A DNA stretch of 64,000 nt from Candidatus Binatia bacterium (GCA_035544215.1 DATKHY010000007.1:1659679-1723678), one strand, 5' to 3'. Shown: positions 1 to 7,843, counted from the first letter of the stretch. The notes: a model not told the origin generated them from the sequence alone. Made by a program: numbers and translations.

Positions 1-2
1 CC

Positions 3-281
3 GTTTGGGCCTACGAGGCCGATGCGTTCGCCGTGGTTGAAAGCTCCACTAAGACTCGAGAATACTTCGCGCGCCCCATAGTGACATTCGAGATCGGAAA
101 ACCGCAACAATTCCACGGAGAGCCGTACATTTGCGCGCGCCCAGCCCGCAGGCCTTCGCGCCCGAAGCTCAAAGCGACGGACGGTCAGGTTCGCTCGTAC
201 GCCCGAGAGAGGTGGATTCGAGCGGTTAGCAACCGCCACCGGCAAGCCATCAAAGAGCTGCGCCGTATGCTTTCACCCTAA
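3..281 (+). CDS. 3' end of an unrecognised protein (partial)
   Basis: The reading frame is open from the left edge to a TAA at 279-281, so the gene probably begins outside the window; a GTG at 33 is the only internal start and has no convincing ribosome site. The visible 92 residues are mixed, with a basic C-terminal third rich in Arg, Lys and Gln that should form a helix. I recognise no family. It is followed by an intergenic repeat and then by the convergent DUF417 gene. It could be a chance open frame, but the uninterrupted frame to the window edge and the basic helix argue mildly for a real C-terminus. Confidence 0.35.
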   Translation, partial: VWAYEADAFAVVESSTKTREYFARPIVTFEIGKPQQFHGEPYICARPARRPSRPKLKATDGQVRSYARERWIRAVSNRHRQAIKELRRMLSP

Positions 282-302
282 GCAGCGGCAAGGTCCCGGT
301 CT

Positions 303-350
303 CATCTAACGGCCGTCTAACGGATTCCGCAAAACTCGTCGGGATCGAAG
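303..350 (+). repeat. Dispersed intergenic repeat, copy A
   Basis: This stretch shares an exact 20-base block (TAACGGCCGTCTAACGGATT) and the following AAAACTCG-CGGGAT pattern with copy B near 7844, and the CTAACGGATTCCGC-AAA part with copy C near 11371. It sits between the stop of the gene ending at 281 and the stop of the convergent gene at 363. Only the left half of the longer repeat seen in B and C is present. Confidence 0.6.
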
Positions 351-362
351 GGACTAAGAGGT

Positions 363-860
363 TCATTTCGCTGCCCGGCTGCGCCGCTGGCGAGCCGCGG
401 CGAGGGCTTCGCTCGCCGTCCACAACGCGCCGCCAAGCAGCACGATGTCTTTGATGATGAACGCTCCCATTGGATTCGTGAAAATGCCCGGCGTCGTGAA
501 CAAGAACGAGAGTGTCGTCACGAACATGATCGCGCAGAACGTGCTTCCGATCGCTGAGACCAACGGTAGGAAGGGGCGTGATGCGATGGCAATCGCCGCA
601 GCGATCTCGAAAACACCGAAGAAGATCGACGTTCCCTGCAGCCCAAGTACGCCGTAAAGCCAGCTGAACAAAGGGCTGTGTGAGATCAAGGGTTGAATGC
701 CTTGGGCTTCTGCGGCAGTCCACTTCACGGCGCCAAAGAGCAGCAACAGTACGACGATGCCGTACCGGGTGATGCCCACGCCAAGGGCGAACGCGATACG
801 TTCGTAGGCAGTAGGTTCGATTGTTGTCACGGAATCCAGGCGGTCCAGCGTTATCTGCAT
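363..860 (-). CDS. DUF417 / RclC (YkgB)-family inner membrane protein
   Basis: A 165-residue membrane protein of the DUF417 family, the family of E. coli RclC, which belongs to the reactive-chlorine resistance operon. Four hydrophobic segments are visible (about residues 28-48, 65-90, 92-120 and 128-150). The segment RYGIVVLLLLFGAVKW and the loop SHSPLFSWLYG are typical of the family. The ATG at 860 has a GAGGAG ribosome site 7 bases upstream. It is divergent from an ECF sigma factor operon with only 66 bp between starts, so they probably share a control region and the membrane protein may be a target of that sigma factor (inference). Its biochemical activity is unknown even in E. coli. Confidence 0.85.
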   Translation of the reverse strand: MQITLDRLDSVTTIEPTAYERIAFALGVGITRYGIVVLLLLFGAVKWTAAEAQGIQPLISHSPLFSWLYGVLGLQGTSIFFGVFEIAAAIAIASRPFLPLVSAIGSTFCAIMFVTTLSFLFTTPGIFTNPMGAFIIKDIVLLGGALWTASEALAAARQRRSRAAK

Positions 861-926
861 TGATGTTCTCCTCGTAAATGAGTTTGCTGCTCGTTTCGTC
901 TCGGATAGGACCGATTTGTTACACGC

Positions 927-1556
927 ATGACGAGGTTGGAAGAAAAATCTCTGCTCGCGCGGCTGCGCAAGGGCGAAGAATCAGCATTCACCGAGCTCGT
1001 AGATAGCCTTCATACAAAGCTGGTTCGGTTTGCGCGTGGGTTCGTTCACGATGACGCGACCGCTGAGGACGTCGTCCAGGAGGCGTGGCTCGGGGCACTC
1101 AGCGGGCTAGGTACGTTCGAAGGTCGCAGTTCCTTGAGTAGTTGGATCTTCACCATCACGGCCAACAAGGCGAAAACGCGGGCGGCGCGAGATGCACGAA
1201 GCATGCCGTTCTCGGCGCTGGCGGCGGCAGAGGCCTCGGGTTCCGAATATGCAGTCAGCCCAGACCGCTTTCTCGATGCTTCGGCCGAGTGGCCGGGGCA
1301 CTGGGCACGACCGCCTGCTTCGTGGGGGGACCGGCCGGAAGAGCGCCTGCTCCAGACGGAACTATCGGCGCAACTCTTCCGGACTGTCGACCGCCTGCCA
1401 CCGGCTCAGCGAGCGGTGCTGCTTCTGCGCGACATCGCGGGCCACGATGCGAGCGCCGTCTGTAACATTTTGGACTTGAGCGAGACAAACGTTCGGGTGC
1501 TCTTGCACCGGGCACGGTCAAAAGTGCGCGGTGCGCTGGAGGCCTATCTAACATGA
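927..1556 (+). CDS. RNA polymerase ECF sigma factor
   Basis: A 209-residue sigma-70 family factor of the extracytoplasmic-function group. Region 2 spans about residues 20-90, with the DNA-melting/-10 recognition stretch AEDVVQEAWLGAL and a following SSLSSWIFTI. Region 4 spans about 149-200, with RLPPAQRAVLLLRDIAG and the helix-turn-helix ending in LHRARSKVRGAL. The linker between them is long (about 55 residues, Pro/Ala/Trp-rich), more than usual for ECF factors. The TGA overlaps the ATG of the anti-sigma gene (ATGA), so the two are translationally coupled. It presumably directs core polymerase to stress promoters when released from its anti-sigma partner. The stimulus is unknown; the divergent RclC-like gene suggests oxidant or halogen stress. 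Confidence 0.95.
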   Translation: MTRLEEKSLLARLRKGEESAFTELVDSLHTKLVRFARGFVHDDATAEDVVQEAWLGALSGLGTFEGRSSLSSWIFTITANKAKTRAARDARSMPFSALAAAEASGSEYAVSPDRFLDASAEWPGHWARPPASWGDRPEERLLQTELSAQLFRTVDRLPPAQRAVLLLRDIAGHDASAVCNILDLSETNVRVLLHRARSKVRGALEAYLT

Positions 1557-1792
1557 TGATGGACTGCAACGAACTCGTCGAGCTCATTACCGATTATCTG
1601 GAAGGCACCCTCGCGGCATCAGACCGCGCTCGCTTCGATGAGCACCTGACGATCTGCGACGGCTGCACCGAGTATCTCGACCAGATGCGTGCAACGCTTA
1701 AGATGCTCGGAAAGATCCCTAGTGAATCAATCAGCCAAACGGCCCGCGAGCGACTGCAGCATGCTTTTCATAACTGGAAGGAAACGCAATGA
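1553..1792 (+). CDS. Zinc-finger (HC2-type) anti-sigma factor
   Basis: A 79-residue soluble protein with an anti-sigma zinc-finger domain: Cys near residue 5, then the H-x3-C-x2-C signature in HLTICDGC (about residues 30-37). Such zf-HC2 proteins bind and hold ECF sigma factors, and in many cases release them when the zinc cysteines are oxidised. There is no transmembrane segment, so this would be a cytoplasmic redox-responsive (ZAS/RsrA-like) regulator rather than a membrane-bound one. It overlaps both neighbours by 4 bp (sigma factor upstream, NTF2-like gene downstream), which makes a tight three-gene operon. Assignment as partner of the adjacent sigma factor is by position and family. Confidence 0.9.
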   Translation: MMMDCNELVELITDYLEGTLAASDRARFDEHLTICDGCTEYLDQMRATLKMLGKIPSESISQTARERLQHAFHNWKETQ

Positions 1793-2202
1793 TAAAGCAA
1801 ACTTCGCAAACGCGGACTGCCGACGAGGTGGAGATTCATGGACTCATCGATCGTTGGAGCGCCGCCGTACGCGCCCACGACTATAGCGCCATTCGCGCCA
1901 ATCATGATGCCGATATGCTAATGTTCGACGTTCCGCCGCCTTTTCAATCTCGAGGGATCGACGCATACATGGCGACTTGGGATTTGTTCTTCAAGTGCGC
2001 CGATCGTCCGGCGACGTTCAACTTCACAGACGTCAACGTCACCGCCGGCGACGACGTAGCCTTCGCAACCGCCGTAGGGCACTGTACTACCGTCAATGAT
2101 GGACGGCGTGAAAGCCTTGAATTTCGTCTTACGATGGGACTTCGCAAGATCGATGGTCGCTGGACGATCGTACACGAGCACCACTCCGTTCCCTCAGAGT
2201 GA
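1789..2202 (+). CDS. SnoaL/NTF2-like domain protein
   Basis: A 137-residue cytoplasmic protein of the cone-shaped NTF2/SnoaL fold (SnoaL_3 or DUF4440 type). The N-terminal helix (EIHGLIDRWSAAVRAHDYSAI) is typical of the fold. It is followed by the strand with MLMFDVPPPF, a central VAFATAVGHC strand, and a C-terminal strand IDGRWTIVHEHHSVP with His residues facing the pocket. Family members are enzymes or ligand-binding proteins of varied function, so the activity cannot be assigned. Its ATG overlaps the anti-sigma stop codon, making it the third gene of the sigma operon. This position suggests it detoxifies or senses the same stress (inference). Confidence 0.85.
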   Translation: MIKQTSQTRTADEVEIHGLIDRWSAAVRAHDYSAIRANHDADMLMFDVPPPFQSRGIDAYMATWDLFFKCADRPATFNFTDVNVTAGDDVAFATAVGHCTTVNDGRRESLEFRLTMGLRKIDGRWTIVHEHHSVPSE

Positions 2203-2308
2203 ATGCTCTAAGGTGCACCCCGATCGACCGGCAGTCGTGTTGTACCGTGCCAGCCGACCGTTAATCAGCGGGTCACTGGTACGAGCCAGCACCGAGAGGC
2301 ATTGAACG

Positions 2309-2343
2309 ACGAAATCCCTCGCGAAAGCGGGGGATTTCGTTTG
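2309..2343 (+). terminator. Strong hairpin, probable terminator of the sigma operon
   Basis: ACGAAATCCC (2309-2318) is perfectly complementary to GGGATTTCGT (2331-2340). The inner bases TCGC/GCGG extend the stem to 14 pairs (one G-T), closed by a GAAA tetraloop. Only three or four T residues follow, so it is a weak-tailed intrinsic terminator, but the stem is unusually stable. It lies 107 bp after the NTF2-like gene. Confidence 0.65.
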
Positions 2344-2730
2344 CCACTCCGACGAGCGGCTTTCGAGCGGCCAGATGGCGGGCAAAAATTGCCTCCAGCA
2401 GAGCTCAACCACAGACCGGCTCTAAGTGTCGTCCACGTCTACTAAAATGTCTACGAACGATTTGCATTCAAAACAAAGTAATTTTGGATACCGGCAATTC
2501 GCTTGCGCTTCGCAACGATGCCTTCGCCGCGCCTAGTATTTGTCGTGAAAGGGCGCCGGCATGACGGTATCGCAAGCCATACGCAGCGCGACGCGCAGCC
2601 ACAGCGCAGCGACCATGTAGTAAGAGTCGCTAGTATGCGACGGAAGGCATCAAGCTTGCGGAAACGCGCGCGAAGACGCGTGGCCGATCACTGGGGAAGC
2701 GGGCCGCGTGAAATGCTTATGGCGACGCAG

Positions 2731-2758
2731 AGGCTCTAACCGCGAGCGATTAGAGCCT
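2731..2758. terminator. Inverted repeat beyond the Gly/Tyr-rich gene
   Basis: AGGCTCTAA (2731-2739) pairs perfectly with TTAGAGCCT (2750-2758) around a 10-base loop. It lies 27 bp beyond the stop of the minus-strand gene at 2785. No T run follows on that strand, so termination is possible but not shown. Confidence 0.4.
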
Positions 2759-2784
2759 GATTCAAAAACGATGGGAGCGATGCG

Positions 2785-3219
2785 TTAACGGACGACGGGC
2801 CGTCCCCAATATGCGCGGCGATAAGCACGCCAATAGGGACGACGAGCCCAATACACCCGAGGCCCATAGACGGCCGGATAGGGCGCGTACCCGTAGCCTC
2901 CGCCAACGTAGCCGTAACCTCCGCCAACGTAGCCGTAGCCAACGCCGACGCCAAGGCCGTAGCCGTAGGGATAGCCGTAGCGATAGGGGTAGCCATAGCC
3001 GTAGCGGTAACCGTAGCGATAGGGGTAGCCGTAACCGGACCGATAGCCGTAGCCCCGGTATCCGGTTCCGTAGTAGCGGTTGCCCGGGACCACCCGCCCC
3101 GGCGCTGCCAGTCGCGCGGTTCCAACGGAGACGTGAGCCGCCGATGCCGGCGCCGCCGCGGCGAGTAACGACGCCGCGCCCAGAGCGCAGGCCAGTAAGA
3201 TGTTATGGAATTTCGTCAT
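2785..3219 (-). CDS. Secreted glycine/tyrosine-rich repeat protein
   Basis: A 144-residue exported protein. The Sec signal peptide (basic start, hydrophobic core ILLACALGAASLLAAAA, cleavage after about ASA at residue 27) is clear. The mature chain is almost entirely Gly, Tyr, Arg and Pro. It has a YGYPYRYGYRYG-type repeat at about residues 65-90 and a GYGYVGG repeat (two full units plus a partial) at about 94-110, then a Tyr/Trp/Arg-rich tail. The repeats are visible as near-identical DNA units. No catalytic domain is present. Such GY-rich proteins can be adhesive, aggregate or coat surfaces, but no function is assigned here. The Arg and Tyr content would favour cation-pi cohesion. It is flanked by non-coding DNA and is probably monocistronic. 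Confidence 0.75.
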   Translation of the reverse strand: MTKFHNILLACALGAASLLAAAAPASAAHVSVGTARLAAPGRVVPGNRYYGTGYRGYGYRSGYGYPYRYGYRYGYGYPYRYGYPYGYGLGVGVGYGYVGGGYGYVGGGYGYAPYPAVYGPRVYWARRPYWRAYRRAYWGRPVVR

Positions 3220-3424
3220 CCTTCATTTCTAGCATCGGCGAGGCAAAAGCTCTCTTCAGTAATGATTAGAAGCTTCTTCGAAATGGATGAGAGGGCAGTC
3301 GAGCAGCAATCGACATGCGCCTGACGCTCGGTGCGAACACGGTTCCGAATGCATCGCGGCAACAGCCCGCGATCGATGCGGTTCGCAGACGCCTCGCTCC
3401 GCAAACGTGTGTGTAAAACGGACG

Positions 3425-3886
3425 TTACGTGGGCGGCGCGATGACGATCCAGGTCTTCCCGTTCAAGCTCTGGATCATGAGCACCAATCCGCCGGGGCCG
3501 TGTCCTACAAGAAATGCGTCCATCGTCTTCTCTTTGCCCGGCTGCGCCATCTCAGGAGCACCTTTGAGCTGCGCTTGATACCACGTTTTCACCTTTGCGA
3601 AATCGTCGGACGTTGAGTAGACTCTAGCCGACGGCGGAAGCGACTTCATGCCCAACCCGCCGGGATTGGCACCGGCCTCGGCTCCCGGATACATGGGGAT
3701 CGACCCAGGCTTCCCAGCAGCTGGTGCCTCGGCAGCTGGTGCCGATGAAGCCGGCGCGGCTGAAGCGGCCGCGGTGTCCGACGACGTGGCGCTCTGGTCG
3801 CTAGAACTATTCCTGGAACTCGAACATGCACAGATGCTCAATGCAGCGAGAACTACAACGGCCGAATGAAATAACGTCGTCCGCAT
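3425..3886 (-). CDS. Lipoprotein, unknown function
   Basis: The ATG at 3886 is chosen because AGGAGG lies 4 bases upstream; an in-frame ATG 24 bases earlier would place that site inside the gene. The 153-residue product has a lipoprotein signal with a Cys in the stretch SICACS at about residue 20. A long Ser/Ala/Pro-rich tether follows (about 22-65), then a small folded domain. That domain contains IPMYPGAE and a stretch like YSTSDDFAKVKTWYQAQL, seen in proteins that monitor a variable residue against a time or step. The domain is one I have seen in uncharacterised bacterial lipoproteins; no activity can be given. It is divergent from the epoxide hydrolase across about 560 bp. Confidence 0.75.
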   Translation of the reverse strand: MRTTLFHSAVVVLAALSICACSSSRNSSSDQSATSSDTAAASAAPASSAPAAEAPAAGKPGSIPMYPGAEAGANPGGLGMKSLPPSARVYSTSDDFAKVKTWYQAQLKGAPEMAQPGKEKTMDAFLVGHGPGGLVLMIQSLNGKTWIVIAPPT

Positions 3887-4448
3887 ACTGCCTCCTTTTG
3901 GAATTGCCAACGGAAAGTCGTTCGGTATTTCCCCGAGAGCGCTCGTTTACCTAGTGAAGCAGCTCGCCTGGGGGGCTTTGCGCTCGACGCTGCCTGGCGC
4001 GCCAGGACACGGTGGGGCTTTACAGCAGAGTTTTGAACGTAGCCGTATCGTCGATATGCAACTTGCCTGCGATATGGTCGGCTTATTGGTCGAAAGTGCT
4101 AACGCGTGCGCGTTAGTGCGGGCCGCAAGCGCACCAGATTCAGCCAGAATAGCACGCCAACAGACAGATGTGCCGCGCACGAGCGGAGCATTGAGCTTCC
4201 ATCCTGGACCTCCCGCAAATATCAGGATACCACGCGAGCCGTTGCTCTGTAGCGCGAGGCGATGATCAAGTTGAAACGTAAAACCTAGGCCGTCATACGC
4301 TTTACCGCCTTGGCGCCATTCGCTTTGTCGCCAAGCCAAGCGAGAGCTCGGTAGCCCGTTGTTTCCCTTTCGCCCGTAAGTGTATGTTGGAGGCATAGCC
4401 GTCCGATTAGCATTTCATTCCGTCGTCGATGCGTCCGAGGTGACTCCA
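3887..4448. other. Long divergent intergenic region with a palindrome
   Basis: There are 562 bases between two divergent genes. Open frames on both strands here (3954-4265 plus, 3947-4396 minus) look like chance frames. The one clear structure is CTAACGCG (4099-4106) and CGCGTTAG (4109-4116), an 8-bp perfect inverted repeat with a 2-base centre, which could be an operator or a cruciform. No promoter can be assigned with confidence. Confidence 0.5.
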
Positions 4449-5795
4449 ATGTCAAAGCATCTCAATCGCCGTGGCTTTTTCGGTGCTGCAGCTGCAACCG
4501 TTGTCGTCGGTCCACTCGGTCTCTCGGGTTTTGTAGGGAGCCCAAGCGTCGTGACTGACGTTGCAGAACAGACGGTCGGCGACCCTACCGCCATTCGCCC
4601 CTTTAGAGTCAACTTTTCGGACGCGGATCTCGACGATCTGCGCAAGCGCATCAAGGCGACACGATGGCCCGACCGGGAAACGGTCAACGATAACTCGCAG
4701 GGCGTGCCGCTGGAGATGCTTCAATGGCTTGCGACCTATTGGGCGACCGATTACGACTGGCGCAAGTGTGAGGCGAGACTTAACGCGTTGCCGGAATACG
4801 TTACGGAAATCGATGGCCTCGACATTCAATTCATTCACGTTCGTTCGAAACATGAAAACGCGCTGCCGCTGATCGTTACCCACGGCTGGCCCGGATCGAT
4901 CATCGAACAGCTCAAGATCATCGAGCCGCTGACCAATCCGACGGCACATGGAGGGAGCGCTTCGGACGCTTTCCACATCGTTGTTCCATCGATACCGGGC
5001 TACGGGTTTTCCGCGCGGCCGACCGTGACCGGATGGGGTACCGACCATACGGCACGCGCGTGGGCCGTGTTGATGAAACGCCTGGGCTATGCGAACTACG
5101 TTGCGCAGGGCGGCGACATCGGTTCGGTGGTTACGACATTGATGGCCAAACAGGCTCCGCCCGGATTATTGGGAATCAACACCAGCTTGCCGGCGACCGT
5201 TCCACCTGCCGTCGCAAAGTCGCTCGCCTGCGGCAACCCCGCTCCGCCCGGTCTTTCACCTGACGAGGCGCACGCGTACGCGCAGCTGCAGCTCCTGTAC
5301 GGAAAGCAATTCGCCTACGCCGCGTTCATGCACACACGGCCGCAAACGCTGTACGGATTGGCCGATTCGCCCGTGGCGCTGGCGGCCTGGCTTCTGGACC
5401 ACGGCGACGGCTGGGGACAGCCGGCGGCGGCCGTCGTCTCCGCCGTAGCTGGGCATACGGTCGACGGACATACCGCAGGTGCTCTGACACGCGACGACGT
5501 CCTCGACAACATCACCCTGTACTGGCTGACCAATACCGGGATCTCCGCGGCGCGCTCGTATTGGGAAAATAAGACCAGCCCATTCAACGCCGCCAACGTT
5601 GCCATCCCGACTGCCGCGATCGTCTTCCCGGGCGAGATCTACCTGGCGCCGCGCAGTTGGGCGGAGCGCGCATTTCACAAACTCGTCTATTACAACCGCG
5701 CTAGCGCAGGCGGCCACTTTGCGGCCTGGGAACAGCCACAAGTCTTTTCCGAAGAGGTGCGCGCGGGTTTCCGATCGCTTAGAACGAGCGCCTGA
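4449..5795 (+). CDS. Tat-exported epoxide hydrolase (alpha/beta hydrolase, EHN type)
   Basis: The start at 4449 follows a GAGGTGA ribosome site; the longer frame from 4380 would bury the signal. The 448-residue product begins with a twin-arginine signal (LNRRGFF plus a hydrophobic stretch to about residue 30). An EHN N-terminal domain (about 50-155) and an alpha/beta hydrolase fold follow. HGWPGS (145-150) supplies the oxyanion loop. GGDIGS places the nucleophilic Asp at about residue 223, and GGHFAAWEQP near the end carries the catalytic His (about 423). This Asp nucleophile is that of epoxide hydrolases of the microsomal type, which open epoxides to diols by way of an ester intermediate. 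Export by Tat implies a folded periplasmic enzyme. It is monocistronic as far as can be seen. Confidence 0.9.
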   Translation: MSKHLNRRGFFGAAAATVVVGPLGLSGFVGSPSVVTDVAEQTVGDPTAIRPFRVNFSDADLDDLRKRIKATRWPDRETVNDNSQGVPLEMLQWLATYWATDYDWRKCEARLNALPEYVTEIDGLDIQFIHVRSKHENALPLIVTHGWPGSIIEQLKIIEPLTNPTAHGGSASDAFHIVVPSIPGYGFSARPTVTGWGTDHTARAWAVLMKRLGYANYVAQGGDIGSVVTTLMAKQAPPGLLGINTSLPATVPPAVAKSLACGNPAPPGLSPDEAHAYAQLQLLYGKQFAYAAFMHTRPQTLYGLADSPVALAAWLLDHGDGWGQPAAAVVSAVAGHTVDGHTAGALTRDDVLDNITLYWLTNTGISAARSYWENKTSPFNAANVAIPTAAIVFPGEIYLAPRSWAERAFHKLVYYNRASAGGHFAAWEQPQVFSEEVRAGFRSLRTSA

Positions 5796-6019
5796 ACGGT
5801 GCCCCGCGCCGGTCGAGCCGCTCACCGTCGAAGAGCCGCCGCCGAGGAACGTCATCGAGTGCGTCTTTACGCGCGACGCACGATCACAACGAAGCGCGAG
5901 GTAAGCGAGTTTCCGGTTTGACGCGCGTTTGTGTACTTTTAGTTGCCAGACGTCGATCTCCGGCGGTGGTACGTTAGATGTAGTCAAATGCGAAAATAGG
6001 AACAAATTCTCTCGATTTT

Positions 6020-6472
6020 GTGCCCGACAAAATTCCTTTCGACACTCCGTATGGCCCACCGATATCGCTAGACCGAGCCCAGGCAATTATTCGTGCAACG
6101 GTGGCAGAAGCGAAGAAGCGGAAGTGGAAGATGAATGTAGCGGTGGTCGATTCCGGCGGCAGCCTCGTCGCCTTTGCGCGAATGGACGGTGCGATGCTTG
6201 CCTCAATTCAGATTGCCGAACACAAGGCTCGGGCGGCCGCGACCTTCCGGCGCGAGACCAAGGTCTTCGAGGACGGTGTCCAGCTCATGCAGCTCAAGTA
6301 TCTGCTCGCGTTCGATGGAATCATTGCCTCTCGGGGCGGCATCCCGCTTGTCGAACAGGGGGCGATTATCGGTGCAATCGGTGGTTCGGGAGGCACGGAT
6401 TCGCAGGACGAGATCGTCAGCAAGGCGGGCGCGGCAGTAGTGAACCAAAGCGTTGAGGAGAATCAGCCATGA
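6020..6472 (+). CDS. GlcG/HbpS-family heme-binding-like protein
   Basis: A 150-residue protein of the GlcG/HbpS (DUF336) family. The core is ISLDRAQAII at the start, then VAVVDSGGSLVAFARMDGA, IAEHKARAAATF and the glycine-rich IIGAIGGSGGTDSQDE near the C-terminus, all hallmark segments. HbpS binds heme in Streptomyces; GlcG sits in glycolate operons; many members accompany dehydrogenases or hydrolases without known role. The start is a GTG at 6020, with no strong ribosome site. The TGA overlaps the ATG of the broken enoyl-CoA hydratase gene by 4 bp, so the two formed an operon before the second decayed. Confidence 0.85.
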   Translation: MPDKIPFDTPYGPPISLDRAQAIIRATVAEAKKRKWKMNVAVVDSGGSLVAFARMDGAMLASIQIAEHKARAAATFRRETKVFEDGVQLMQLKYLLAFDGIIASRGGIPLVEQGAIIGAIGGSGGTDSQDEIVSKAGAAVVNQSVEENQP

Positions 6473-7121
6473 CAACAGCAGCCCAGCTTACGAAGCGCCA
6501 GATTCGCGTGGCCCGGCGGTCGCCCGCATACTGGCGTGTCACGATCGACAACCCGCCGATCAACGTCATGGGCCCGCCTCCATTGCTCTGATCCGTGGCC
6601 GGGCGACCGGCAACGGCAGCGAGATCGCGCTGTCTTGCGACATGAGTTTCGCCAGCCGCGAAAGGCCATTCTCTCGCAATGGGAGGTGGGCGTAGGGATG
6701 GTCGCCGGCGGCCCCATGGCCCGGCTGCCCCGACTCATCGGCCGAAACCGGGCCCTCGAGGTGCTACTGAGCTCGGAAGATATCAGGGCGGATCAGGCCG
6801 AGGCCTACGGCTACGTTAATCGCGCCTTGCCCGACGCCGAGCTAGACGCCTTCGTAGAGACGCTCGCGACCCGAATCGCCGGATTCGACAAGTGGGCGAT
6901 CTCCAACACTAAACGCCTGGTCAACACCAGCCTTTAAACGCCTGGTCAACACCAGCCTTTCGCCGGACGTCGAGCTCGGTGCCGGGTGGGATGCGTGCAT
7001 CGCGTCGCTCGGGCGATCCGCCGCCCAGGATGGGATCAAAGCGCTGACGGCGCGCGGTTTCCACAAGCCCGGAGATGTCGAAAATCGGCTCGGATACTAC
7101 CTAGGCAAAATCGCGCGCTAG
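6469..7121 (+). pseudogene. Broken enoyl-CoA hydratase/isomerase gene
   Basis: Three reading frames together carry an enoyl-CoA hydratase of the crotonase family. The ATG at 6469 starts MTTAAQ... and includes RVTIDNPPINVMGP, then hits a TGA. A second frame gives ALIRGRATGNGSEIALSCDM; a third gives QWEVGVGMVAGGPMARLPRL and AYGYVNRALPDAELDAF. The last frame, after 6936, gives the C-terminus to a TAG at 7119-7121. Compared with the intact paralogue at 12847-13680, about 70 residues are missing between the NPP-IN motif and the oxyanion-loop strand. There is a further frameshift near 6660, and a 25-bp tandem duplication (6911-6960) introduces both a frameshift and a stop. The gene overlaps the upstream GlcG/HbpS gene by 4 bp. 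It is probably non-functional. Confidence 0.9.
6911..6960 (+). repeat. Exact 25-bp tandem duplication inside a pseudogene
   Basis: Bases 6911-6935 are repeated exactly at 6936-6960. Removing one copy restores the frame through NTKRLVNTSLSPD, so the duplication is a discrete mutation. It creates a TAA at the junction (6935-6937). Its perfection suggests a recent event, or an assembly artefact. Confidence 0.95.
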
Positions 7122-7327
7122 GCCGGTGCCGACGCGATTCTCAAGCCACATCGGCAGAGTGTCACCCGGTCGCGAACTTCGTGCTTCGCGCGATTGCGCG
7201 GTTGGTTGCCTCGACGTAACTCAGTAACTTCCCAGTGCCCTTCAGCGCCCATCACTGTAGGAGGTCGCAACCGTCGCAACCTCGCTGAGGGTCGTACACA
7301 AAAGCAAAAGTCAAAGGAGTTTTTTTG

Positions 7328-7768
7328 ATGGATCTAACCAAAGAATATCCTCGAAGCGTGCGCGACAAGTGGCAGGGTGTCGTTCAGCTCGCGCGGACGA
7401 TCGACAAGGGGAGGGCGACGGCTCTCGGTAACGTCGGCGAGTATCACTACAATTGTCCGATGGATCAGGCCGTGTTCGGCTTTCTCAGCATCGACCACGA
7501 GCAACTTCTCGATTCAATTCGCAACGCCAAGAGCGATGCGGACATTGAAGCGTTCACGCGGCCATTCGTCGATGCCAAGTCGCGCGAAGAGATCGAGCGC
7601 TGGAATCGCGAGTGGTTATCGCATGAGCCGCAAGGCGACTCGGCGAAGGCCTTTCAGAGCCTCCGCGCACAGATCGCACCCGACCGAACCGATGTGACGA
7701 CGTGGCCCGACCTTCTCGACCTCGACGAGAAGCGCCACGTTCCGCGTCGCGCCGCCAACGTGGCTTAG
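7328..7768 (+). CDS. DUF5069-family protein
   Basis: The ATG at 7328 follows an AGGAG ribosome site at 7315-7319. The 146-residue cytoplasmic protein matches the DUF5069 family by its opening (MDLTKEYPRSVRDK), by VQLARTIDKGRA and by the highly characteristic GEYHYNCPMDQAVFGFL segment. The family is widespread in environmental bacteria and uncharacterised. The conserved Tyr-His-Tyr-Asn-Cys cluster might bind a metal or nucleotide, but that is speculation. It stands alone, about 200 bp after the hydratase pseudogene, and is followed by repeat copy B. Confidence 0.85.
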   Translation: MDLTKEYPRSVRDKWQGVVQLARTIDKGRATALGNVGEYHYNCPMDQAVFGFLSIDHEQLLDSIRNAKSDADIEAFTRPFVDAKSREEIERWNREWLSHEPQGDSAKAFQSLRAQIAPDRTDVTTWPDLLDLDEKRHVPRRAANVA

Positions 7769-7843
7769 GTCGTCAAACACGTTAAAGGCGGCCGGCTACC
7801 AATTGCGAAGCGAAACGCGCGGCTTCATGAGCGCTCGCTCCCG

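Larger units (their letters stand above)
2203..2784. other. Intergenic region between convergent genes
   Basis: There are 582 bases without a credible gene between the end of the sigma operon and the end of the Gly/Tyr-rich protein gene. Apart from two inverted repeats (2309-2343 and 2731-2758) I see nothing identifiable. An open frame at 2503-2739 starts with TTG, lacks a ribosome site and is Arg-rich in the way of non-coding GC-rich frames. Confidence 0.6.

Noticed and set aside
301..330. RYYYAAC motifs (ATCTAAC, GTCTAAC) in the dispersed repeat, as in integron attC sites
   Set aside because: No partner GTTRRRY site at a suitable distance in any of the three copies and no integrase nearby.
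2503..2739. 78-codon open frame after the sigma operon
   Set aside because: TTG start without ribosome site, strongly Arg-rich chance composition, and its end runs into a hairpin.
2860..3060. Tandem short DNA repeats that could be mistaken for a CRISPR array
   Set aside because: They encode the Gly/Tyr repeat of the secreted protein; there are no unique spacers of constant length.
3947..4396. Open frames on both strands in the long divergent region
   Set aside because: They overlap each other, lack ribosome sites and show no recognisable motifs; typical of GC-rich non-coding frames.
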